64,000 nucleotides of DNA from Lysinibacter cavernae. Its GTDB lineage: Bacteria > Actinomycetota > Actinomycetes > Actinomycetales > Microbacteriaceae. Under the pieces are notes generated by a model. That model made no database searches and was not told where the DNA came from. It worked only from the letters and a program-made list of their open reading frames with translations. This document shows positions 43,579 to 50,646 of this stretch, one piece after another. The stretch spans positions 186,001-250,000 of the forward strand of contig NZ_JAAMOX010000003.1 in NCBI RefSeq assembly GCF_011758565.1, in the 5' to 3' direction. Each line of letters opens with the position of its first letter. Position 1 is the first letter of the stretch. A program made the position numbers and the translations under genes.

Positions 43579-45300
43579 GTGACCGTACAGCCCAGCCTCA
43601 GTTCGCTTGACCTTGCCGTTGTGACGGCCGCCACCGAGTGGCGCGATCAAGATCCGGATGCCGAAACTCGCGCCCAGCTCGACGAGCTGCTCGCGCGGGC
43701 AACGGACAACGATCAGGATGCTGTAGCTGAGCTCCACGACCGCTTTGACACCCGCCTCGCCTTTGGCACTGCTGGGCTTCGTGGCGCGCTTGGGCCAGGC
43801 AGCTCCCGAATGAACCGAGTGCTCGTGGCTCAGGCCGCGGCCGGATTTGCCAACTACTTACTCGAAACAGTCAGTGGTTCTGAGCCGAGCATCGTGATCG
43901 GCTACGACGGTCGCAAAAATTCCGATATTTTTGCGAGGGACACGGCGGAGCTCATGGCGGGGGCTGGCGTGCGCGCCGTGCTACTGCCAAGCGCTCTTCC
44001 GACGCCAGTGCTCGCGTACGCCGTTCGCCACCTCAGCGTCTCTGCAGGTGTCATGGTGACCGCAAGCCACAACCCTCCGCTCGACAACGGCTACAAGGTA
44101 TACCTAGGCGGCGAGAGCGAGGGCGCCCAGATCACCGCCCCGATCGATTCGGCAATCGCAGCACACATTGACCGGGTCGCTGCGGCTGGCTCAATCGCGA
44201 TGCTTCCTCGCTCGGACGACTACGAGATTGCCACGGCGGCAGTCGCTGATTCGTACTCAACGGCAACAAGCAAGCTCGGCCAGCGAGCGGGGCTCGATCC
44301 GCTTCCCGGTGGGCTCAACGTTGTGTATACGGCGATGCACGGTGTTGGCTGGCAGACCGCCGCGCGAGTGTTCCACCGCGCGGGGCTCCCGGTTCCCAAC
44401 AGCGTCGCCGAGCAGCAAGAGCCAGATCCAGACTTTCCGACCGTCGCGTTTCCGAACCCAGAAGAGCCGGGAGCGATGGACCTCTCCTTCGCCCTCGCCC
44501 GAACGGTTGCGGCAGACTTGATCGTGGCCAACGACCCGGATGCCGACCGCCTCGCGATCGCGATTCCCGACGCATCCAGAAGCGAAGGATTTCGTCGTCT
44601 TACGGGCAACGAGGTTGGGCTGTTGCTCGGCTGGCGAGCGGCAGAACAAAACGCAAAGGCTGGCAATACTGGAGGAACGCTTGCCTGCACAATTGTGTCG
44701 TCCCCAGGGTTGAAGGCCATCGCAGACGCCTACGGCCTCGGCTTCCGTGAGACGCTCACGGGTTTCAAGTGGGTTTCACGAGTTCCCGGCCTAGTCTTCG
44801 GCTTTGAGGAGGCCCTTGGCTACCTCGTAAACCCTGGAACCGTGCGAGACAAAGACGGCATCTCCGCTGCAGTCATGTTCCTCGACATGGCGCAGGAATT
44901 CCATGCAAAGGGCGTGAGCGTCGAAGATCTCCTCCGCCAGCTCACCCAGCGATTTGGACAGTACGGTTCGGCTCAGGTATCGCTTCGAGTCACCGATCTT
45001 TCCATCATCGGGTCAGTCATGGCAAAGCTACGGGCAACGCCCCCAACGACTATCGGAGGCATTCCCGTCGCGTTGGTCGAAGACCTCGCCAGCGGTTCTG
45101 CAGACCTGCCGGCCAGCGACGTGCTCCGGATAGTTCTTGCCGACGGCTCGCGCGTGATGGTTCGTCCGAGCGGGACCGAGCCAAAGCTCAAGGTCTACAT
45201 CGACGCACAGTGCCTCAGCGGGTCCGCCGAAGAGCGAAAGGCGTCGTGCGATGCGACGCTCGCCGCGCTCGAACAGGGCATGCGCGAACTCGTTTCGTAA
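43579..45300 (+). CDS. Phospho-sugar mutase (phosphomannomutase/phosphoglucomutase family)
   Basis: This 573-residue alpha-D-phosphohexomutase has the substrate region LAFGTAGLRGALGPG, the phosphoserine loop VTASHNPPLDNGYK with Ser163, the metal loop ANDPDADRLAIA, the sugar loop FGFEEALGYLV and the phosphate loop VRPSGTEPKLKVYI. Adjacent to pnp it may act as a phosphopentomutase (inference), as is suggested for mycobacterial pmmB next to deoD. The GTG start at 43579 follows GAAAGG. It is co-transcribed with pnp. Confidence 0.92.
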   Translation: MTVQPSLSSLDLAVVTAATEWRDQDPDAETRAQLDELLARATDNDQDAVAELHDRFDTRLAFGTAGLRGALGPGSSRMNRVLVAQAAAGFANYLLETVSGSEPSIVIGYDGRKNSDIFARDTAELMAGAGVRAVLLPSALPTPVLAYAVRHLSVSAGVMVTASHNPPLDNGYKVYLGGESEGAQITAPIDSAIAAHIDRVAAAGSIAMLPRSDDYEIATAAVADSYSTATSKLGQRAGLDPLPGGLNVVYTAMHGVGWQTAARVFHRAGLPVPNSVAEQQEPDPDFPTVAFPNPEEPGAMDLSFALARTVAADLIVANDPDADRLAIAIPDASRSEGFRRLTGNEVGLLLGWRAAEQNAKAGNTGGTLACTIVSSPGLKAIADAYGLGFRETLTGFKWVSRVPGLVFGFEEALGYLVNPGTVRDKDGISAAVMFLDMAQEFHAKGVSVEDLLRQLTQRFGQYGSAQVSLRVTDLSIIGSVMAKLRATPPTTIGGIPVALVEDLASGSADLPASDVLRIVLADGSRVMVRPSGTEPKLKVYIDAQCLSGSAEERKASCDATLAALEQGMRELVS

Positions 45301-45327
45301 CGCGTCACGCTGCGGGCAGTTCTGACG

Positions 45328-45360
45328 CCCACACCCGATCACGGCTGTGACCGGTGTGGC
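45328..45360. terminator. Hairpin at the convergent pgm/GntR junction
   Basis: CCACACC pairs with GGTGTGG, with an inner TCAC/GTGA stem and small bulges. It overlaps the last codons of the GntR gene. Without a T-run it is only a probable terminator. Confidence 0.4.
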
Positions 45361-46088
45361 CCTGCTGGATGCTGAGTAGGGTGGCTCGCGTCGCGCACGG
45401 GATCTTCGGTGATAACGGGGCGATACTGCCGCAGCCAGTTTTCTGTTTGGGCGACGTGGGCAAATGCGGCGGAGGCCGCTGCGACCGGGTCGCGTGCGAG
45501 CAGCGCGTTCAGGATGCTCTTGTGGCTCCCGTTACTCTCGCGCATGATCTCGTGGCCTTCAGGGAGCACGAAGATTTGGTACATCCGTGACCGAGCTGCG
45601 AAGACTTCGAGGAATGCTCCAAGCGCTGGATTGCCGCAGGCGTCAACGATGGTGCGGTGAAAGACGTGGTCAAGTCGTGCACTCTCGGCAGAATCCTCGG
45701 TTGATTCCATCCGCTCAACGATCTGAGAAAGGTCGCCAAGTTGCTCGTCGCTGAGGCGCGCGCAAGCGAGCGAGGTCGCGTGCGATTCAATAACCTTGCG
45801 CATTTCGTAGAGCTCGATCAGGCCGTCAAACGGGAGCAGGTCGATGCTCAGCGAGAGCCCACGCATGATGTCTTCCGCCCTGAGGGCCGAAACATAGGTG
45901 CCTGAGCCGTGTCGCGTCTCGACGAGACCAAGTGCCCCGAGCATCCTGACCGCCTCGCGAACCGAACCACGGGCGACGCCGAGCTCGGCGGAGAGATCGG
46001 TCTCGGTTGGCAGTTTGCTTCCAGCCGAAATGCGGCCGTCGGCAATCATGTTTCGTAGTCCGTGAAAGGCGGTATCAACGGCGGACAT
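45339..46088 (-). CDS. GntR-family regulator, FadR/FCD type
   Basis: This 249-residue regulator has a winged HTH (GSKLPTETDLSAELGVARGSV, LGLVETRHGSGTYV) and a C-terminal FCD effector domain with ELYEMRKVIE, LDHVFHRTIVDACGN and SHKSILNALLARDP, whose Asp/His residues usually bind a metal and a carboxylate ligand. It is divergent from the CefD-like/ABC/AceE-like operon and probably represses it. ATG 46088 follows GGAG. The inverted sites at 46188-46197 and 46250-46259 are candidate operators. Confidence 0.88.
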   Translation of the reverse strand: MSAVDTAFHGLRNMIADGRISAGSKLPTETDLSAELGVARGSVREAVRMLGALGLVETRHGSGTYVSALRAEDIMRGLSLSIDLLPFDGLIELYEMRKVIESHATSLACARLSDEQLGDLSQIVERMESTEDSAESARLDHVFHRTIVDACGNPALGAFLEVFAARSRMYQIFVLPEGHEIMRESNGSHKSILNALLARDPVAAASAAFAHVAQTENWLRQYRPVITEDPVRDASHPTQHPAGPHRSQP

Positions 46089-46187
46089 TGCACTCCAGAA
46101 GGTCTCATGGTGACAGGCGAAGGGCTCACACCTATGAATCACCATACCCCATGATTTTCTACCCCGGTCACGAAAAAATAACAAAGT

Positions 46188-46259
46188 GATTGGACAACAT
46201 AATCAGAATATTGCGTACGTGCATTATTTTATCTGAGATTTATCTTGATTTGTCCAATC
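46188..46259. promoter_or_regulatory. Paired inverted operator half-sites in the GntR/CefD-like promoter region
   Basis: GATTGGACAA (46188-46197) and TTGTCCAATC (46250-46259) are exact 10-bp inverted repeats whose starts are 62 bp apart, near six helical turns. The second overlaps the -35/-10 spacer of the predicted operon promoter. This suits repression, possibly with DNA looping, by the divergent FadR-type protein. Confidence 0.6.
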
Positions 46260-46272
46260 TCTTTACTATACT
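46245..46272 (+). promoter_or_regulatory. Predicted promoter of the CefD-like/ABC/AceE-like operon
   Basis: TTGATT (46245-46250) and TATACT (46267-46272) are separated by 16 bp, a good sigma-70-type pair in an AT-rich region. The inverted repeat TTGTCCAATC lies in the spacer. Confidence 0.6.
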
Positions 46273-46320
46273 GGCGTGCAGCGCATCAGAGCAGATGTGC
46301 TCCACGAAAGGTTCGATCTG

Positions 46321-47553
46321 TTGAGTTCACCCGCCCCAAAGACCGCCGCAGCCCCCTCAGAGCTCCGGCTGAGAGACGGCCGACCTGCTGCCGCGGCTTG
46401 GTCGCTCGACCCACGAGTTCTCCACCTCAATCACGGGTCCTTTGGTGCGGTTCCTCGCGAGGTCCTTCTGGCGCAGGCACAGCTCCGTCACGAGATGGAA
46501 GCCAATCCCGTCATCTGGTTCTCGCAGCTTCACGAACGAATCGCGCAAGCCCGCACTCACATCGCTGTCCAGCTTGGTGTCAACCCCGAAACGCTTGCAT
46601 TTGTGCCCAATGCCACGGCAGGCGCGAGCACCGTGTATCAGAGCCTCACGCTCAGGCCTGGCGGCAATATTGTGGTCACCGATCACGGATACGGCGCCGT
46701 CACGATGGGCGCCGAACGACTCGCAGGTCGCAGTTCAACCCAGGTGAGGGAAGCGCGCATCCCCCTCGAGGCGAATGCGGTTGAGAGCGTTGACGCGATC
46801 CTGGCGGCCGTCGACGCGAATACACAGCTCATCGTGCTTGACCACATCACATCGGCAACGGCACGCTACCTGCCGGTGGCCGAAATCAGCAGGTTCGCGC
46901 GCGAAAACGGAATAGCAGTGCTTGTTGATGGTGCCCACGCGCCAGGCCTTGTTGACCATCCGTCAGCCGGTATTGACTGCGATTTCTGGATTGGAAACCT
47001 TCATAAGTTTAGTTGTTCCCCACGAGGCGCTGCGGTCCTCATTGCACGAGGCGAGGCTACACCAAACCTCTTTCCGCTCATTGATTCCTGGGGAACCGGG
47101 CTCTCCTACCCGCACCGATTTGACCACCAAGGCACGCTCGACCAGACCGCATACCTCGCCGCACACCTGAGCTACAACACGATTCACGATGAGTGGGGAT
47201 GGCAGCAGGTCAGGTCATACAGCAACGCGTTGGCCGCATACGGGGAACAGATCATCGCTGAAGCGCTTTCGGATGCAACACAGGTCGACAGCTCAGTCAC
47301 CGTCGGGATGGCTAGCGGGGCTATGCGCCTCGTGCGACTCCCCGACGGACTCGCAACCGATGTCGATTCCGCAAACGCTCTTCGGAACCGCATCGCGTCC
47401 GAACTTCGTGTAGAGGCAGCCTGTACCGCGTTTCACGGAACCGGATATCTGCGGCTGTCAGCCCACGCGTACAACACACCGTCTGATTACGAATTCTTCG
47501 CCGAGCGAATCGTGCCAACGCTCGTTCGGTGGGCAACAACCCAAACCCGCTAA
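46321..47553 (+). CDS. Class V aminotransferase-fold PLP enzyme, isopenicillin-N-epimerase (CefD)-like
   Basis: This PLP enzyme of about 410 residues has the CefD-type N-terminus LHLNHGSFGAVPREVLLAQ, VPNATAGASTVYQSL, VLVDGAHAPG with the PLP-nitrogen Asp, and the Schiff-base lysine in WIGNLHKFSCSPRG. The fold covers epimerases, beta-lyases, desulfurases and aminotransferases, so the reaction is open. TTG 46321 is preferred because GAAAGG is 9 bp upstream; GTG 46276 would add 15 residues and sits at the expected transcription start. It is the first gene of a five-gene operon. Confidence 0.8.
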   Translation: MSSPAPKTAAAPSELRLRDGRPAAAAWSLDPRVLHLNHGSFGAVPREVLLAQAQLRHEMEANPVIWFSQLHERIAQARTHIAVQLGVNPETLAFVPNATAGASTVYQSLTLRPGGNIVVTDHGYGAVTMGAERLAGRSSTQVREARIPLEANAVESVDAILAAVDANTQLIVLDHITSATARYLPVAEISRFARENGIAVLVDGAHAPGLVDHPSAGIDCDFWIGNLHKFSCSPRGAAVLIARGEATPNLFPLIDSWGTGLSYPHRFDHQGTLDQTAYLAAHLSYNTIHDEWGWQQVRSYSNALAAYGEQIIAEALSDATQVDSSVTVGMASGAMRLVRLPDGLATDVDSANALRNRIASELRVEAACTAFHGTGYLRLSAHAYNTPSDYEFFAERIVPTLVRWATTQTR

Positions 47554-47584
47554 CCCCCTTCACCGCACTACCGAGAGGACCCCC

Positions 47585-48886
47585 ATGAGAACAACGAAGT
47601 TCGGCATCGCAGGCATTGCCCTCACCGCAGCACTCGCGCTCACCGCGTGCGCAGGAGGTGAGCCAGACAACGGAACGGTCAAACTGCAGATGGTTGAGAG
47701 CCTCACCAACCCGGCACGCACCGACGTCATCCGCGGGCTACTTGATGATTTTGAAGCGGAGAACCCAGGAATCACAGTCGAATTGGTCTCTCCCCCAACT
47801 GACCAGGCAGATCAGAAGATCCAACAGATGCTGCAATCGGGGACGGGGATCGACGTCCTCGAGGTTCGCGATATCACCGTTGGGCCGTTCTCAACCAATG
47901 GTTGGCTCTATGACATGACCGACGACCTGCAGGGGTGGAGTGGATGGGACGACCTGACCGACAACGCGATCAGCCAGACCACCTATGCAGAAGACGGAAA
48001 AACCTACAGTATCCCCTACGGTTTCTATGGACTGAGCCTGTTCTATCGAACAGACCTCGTAGAGGAGGCCGGCTTTGACGCTGCCCCAACGTCGTGGGAT
48101 GACCTGCTTGAGCAGGCAAGCGCGATCCAAGACCCTGAAAAGAATCGTTTTGGCTACGCTTTCCGCGGTGGTTCAAACGCCAACTCAAACGTTGTGGCGA
48201 TCATTACGAGTTATGCGGCGGACAAGATCAATGTCGACAACGCGTTTGAGCTCACTGGCGGCGGCACGGTCTTCTCTACCCCGGAAGCGGCTGCTGCGGT
48301 CAAGACGTATTTCGAGATATTCAAGAAGGCTTCCCCTCCCTCGTCAGTTGCCTGGGGCTACCCAGAGATGGTTGAGGGATTCTCGAACGGCTCGACCGCG
48401 TTCCTCCTGCAAGACCCAGAGGTTATTGCCGCGATCCAGCAGTCAAGCTCGCTCACCGAAGAACAATGGAGCACGGCTCCCCTGCTTGTTGGCGCAAGCG
48501 GGAAGGCAGCCCAGCCGGTCTCAAGCGGCGGATGGGGCATCGCCAAGGCAACAAAGCACCCGGAAGAATCACTCAAACTCATCAAGTTTCTCTCCGAGGG
48601 TGATGCCCCCATTACCTTCGCAAAAGAGAACAGCCTCGTCCCGATCCTGAAGTCAGCCGCCGACGACGAGTTCTACAAAGTTGGCGCGTGGGAGAGCTAC
48701 CTGTACATGACGGAACACCCGGATGTCTACATTCCGGTCACTCAGCCACGCACGGTTTCCTGGTGGACCGAATGGGCACAAAAGGCAGATACCGAGATCC
48801 AGCAGGTCCTCATCGGCAAGATGACCGAAGCAGAGATGCTTGCAAGCTGGGACCAGTACTGGACCGAAAAATGGGCAACGAAGTAG
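47585..48886 (+). CDS. CUT1 ABC transporter substrate-binding lipoprotein (family 1)
   Basis: This 433-residue extracellular binding protein has a lipoprotein signal ending ALALTAC. The family 1 core includes VIRGLLDDFEAENPGITVELV, GTGIDVLEVRD, YSIPYGFYGLSLFYRTDLVEEAGF and GFSNGSTAFLLQDP. The family binds oligosaccharides, glycerol phosphates or similar polar compounds. It follows the CefD-like gene after 31 bp, with GAGAGGAC as ribosome-binding site. A strong stem-loop follows the stop codon (48893-48919). Confidence 0.92.
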   Translation: MRTTKFGIAGIALTAALALTACAGGEPDNGTVKLQMVESLTNPARTDVIRGLLDDFEAENPGITVELVSPPTDQADQKIQQMLQSGTGIDVLEVRDITVGPFSTNGWLYDMTDDLQGWSGWDDLTDNAISQTTYAEDGKTYSIPYGFYGLSLFYRTDLVEEAGFDAAPTSWDDLLEQASAIQDPEKNRFGYAFRGGSNANSNVVAIITSYAADKINVDNAFELTGGGTVFSTPEAAAAVKTYFEIFKKASPPSSVAWGYPEMVEGFSNGSTAFLLQDPEVIAAIQQSSSLTEEQWSTAPLLVGASGKAAQPVSSGGWGIAKATKHPEESLKLIKFLSEGDAPITFAKENSLVPILKSAADDEFYKVGAWESYLYMTEHPDVYIPVTQPRTVSWWTEWAQKADTEIQQVLIGKMTEAEMLASWDQYWTEKWATK

Positions 48887-49809
48887 CCCTGAGGCGGGGC
48901 GACAGCGCGTCGCCCCGCCGGCGGGTTTTCTCAGGTAGGCACGGCTGGACCATCGCGGCCTTCCTCGCTCCAGCCGCGGTCTTTGTTGGGTTATTCATTT
49001 ACTACCCGATGATCTCGGGCAGCCAAATGGCATTTCGCAACTGGAACCTGAACAACCTCACCGATACGTCCTGGGTTGGCTTCAAGAATTTCCAGGCAAT
49101 CTTTGAAAACCCAGACTTTGGCACGATCCTCAGCAACTCCATCGTCTGGGTCGTTGCCTCAATCGTGCCCCAGTTTCTGATCGGGTTTGCCATCGCCCTC
49201 TGGCTGCGACGCAAGTTCAGGTTTAGGGGCCTCTACCAGGCACTCATCTTCTTTCCGTGGGCCATCTCAGGATTCCTGATCGGCATCCTGTTCCGTTGGA
49301 TGTTCAACAGCGAATTTGGCGTCATCAACGATCTGCTCAGCAAAGTTGGGCTCATTGATCAACCGATACCGTGGCTCGCAGATCCGAGCACCGCAATGGT
49401 CGCCGTCATCGTTGCCAACGTCTGGTATGGCGTGACGTTCTTCACGATCATGATCCTTGCCGCACTGCAATCGGTTCCAGACGAGATGTACGAAGCAGCC
49501 GCGCTCGATGGGTCAAGCAAGCCGCGCATGCTGTTCAGCATCACCATCCCAACCATTCGAACAACACTCGCGCTCACCGTCTTGCTTCGGGTGATCTGGA
49601 TCTTTAACTTCCCTGACATCATCTATGCAATGACGGGTGGTGGCCCTGCAAACCAGACGCAGATCTTTACCACGTGGATGGTTACCACAACGCAGCGGGG
49701 CGACTACGGCCAGGCGTCAGCAATCGGGCTCCTCGTCATCGGCGTGCTGTTTGTGTTTGCTGCGTTCTACCTCTTAGCCATGCGTGAGAAGAAGGAGGTT
49801 CAATCGTGA
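48871..49809 (+). CDS. CUT1 ABC transporter permease (MalF/UgpA-like)
   Basis: This 312-residue membrane protein has six hydrophobic segments beginning at TIAAFLAPAAVFVGLFI. The EAA-type loop is in EMYEAAALDGSSKPRMLFSITIP. The ATG at 48871 overlaps the end of the binding-protein gene by 16 bp. It is the only standard start before the first transmembrane helix. It partners the next permease to import the operon's substrate. Confidence 0.9.
   Translation: MGNEVALRRGDSASPRRRVFSGRHGWTIAAFLAPAAVFVGLFIYYPMISGSQMAFRNWNLNNLTDTSWVGFKNFQAIFENPDFGTILSNSIVWVVASIVPQFLIGFAIALWLRRKFRFRGLYQALIFFPWAISGFLIGILFRWMFNSEFGVINDLLSKVGLIDQPIPWLADPSTAMVAVIVANVWYGVTFFTIMILAALQSVPDEMYEAAALDGSSKPRMLFSITIPTIRTTLALTVLLRVIWIFNFPDIIYAMTGGGPANQTQIFTTWMVTTTQRGDYGQASAIGLLVIGVLFVFAAFYLLAMREKKEVQS
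48893..48929 (+). terminator. Attenuator-like stem-loop between binding-protein and permease genes
   Basis: A perfect 11-bp stem (GGCGGGGCGAC with GTCGCCCCGCC) has a 5-nt loop and is followed by GGCGGGTTTT. It lies 6 bp after the binding-protein stop but within the first codons of the permease. It probably reduces read-through, so that binding protein is made in excess. Confidence 0.6.
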
Positions 49810-50642
49810 TCAACCACGAATCTGCCACCGCGAGAACCATCAAGTTTGTGTTCCTCGGACTTTGGCTCGTCATCACGCTCTTCCCGCTCTACTGGATCGT
49901 CATCACTTCGTTCAAAGAGGCAGGGGCAATCTTCAGCTATCCGCTGACGTACTGGCCTACGACCTTTTCGATCGATAATTACGTTGAGCTCTTCGCCAAA
50001 GCAGATTTTGGGGTCTATCTCGGCAACAGCATCCTGGTCTCTACGGTCGCTGCCTCCGTTTCGACCCTCATTGCGATGCTCTCCGCGTATGTGCTCGCCC
50101 GCTTCAGCTTCCGCTCAAAAGGCGCGATCCTTATGGCGTTCCTCGCCACCCAAATGATTCCAGCCTTTATCGCGCTCGGCCCGCTCTACCTGCTGATGGT
50201 GAACCTTGGTCTCGTTGATAACAAGATCGGGCTCATGCTCATCTACATCGCGGTTTGCATCCCTTTCAGCACGGTTATGCTCAGGGGATTCTTTGCCAAC
50301 GTGCCAGACGCCCTCGAAGAGGCCGCAATGATTGATGGATTGTCCCGCCTCGGCGCGCTGTTCAGGGTCCTTGTGCCGGTGATGAAGCCCGGCATCGTAG
50401 CCGCGTTCATCTTCAACTTCGTGAATTGCTGGAACGAGCTGTTTCTCTCCGTCACGCTCATGAACCGAGACGAGAACAAAACGATCCCAACCGCCCTCAA
50501 CGGCTTCATCTCAAGCTTCAATATTGACTGGAGCTCGATGTCCGCCGCCGCGGTCCTCACCATTGTGCCAACCATGGTGCTCTTTGCGTTTGCAAGTCGC
50601 TACATCGTCCAAGGCCTCACCGCAGGGGCAGTAAAGGGATAA
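49806..50642 (+). CDS. CUT1 ABC transporter permease (MalG/UgpE-like)
   Basis: This 278-residue membrane protein has six hydrophobic segments and the EAA loop DALEEAAMIDGLSRLGALFRVLVP. Its GTG start overlaps the stop codon of the first permease (GTGA), with a strong AAGGAGG upstream at 49791-49797. No ATPase gene is present in this operon; as in many actinobacterial CUT1 systems, a shared MsiK-like ATPase elsewhere may power it (inference). Confidence 0.9.
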   Translation: MINHESATARTIKFVFLGLWLVITLFPLYWIVITSFKEAGAIFSYPLTYWPTTFSIDNYVELFAKADFGVYLGNSILVSTVAASVSTLIAMLSAYVLARFSFRSKGAILMAFLATQMIPAFIALGPLYLLMVNLGLVDNKIGLMLIYIAVCIPFSTVMLRGFFANVPDALEEAAMIDGLSRLGALFRVLVPVMKPGIVAAFIFNFVNCWNELFLSVTLMNRDENKTIPTALNGFISSFNIDWSSMSAAAVLTIVPTMVLFAFASRYIVQGLTAGAVKG

Positions 50643-50646
50643 CCCA

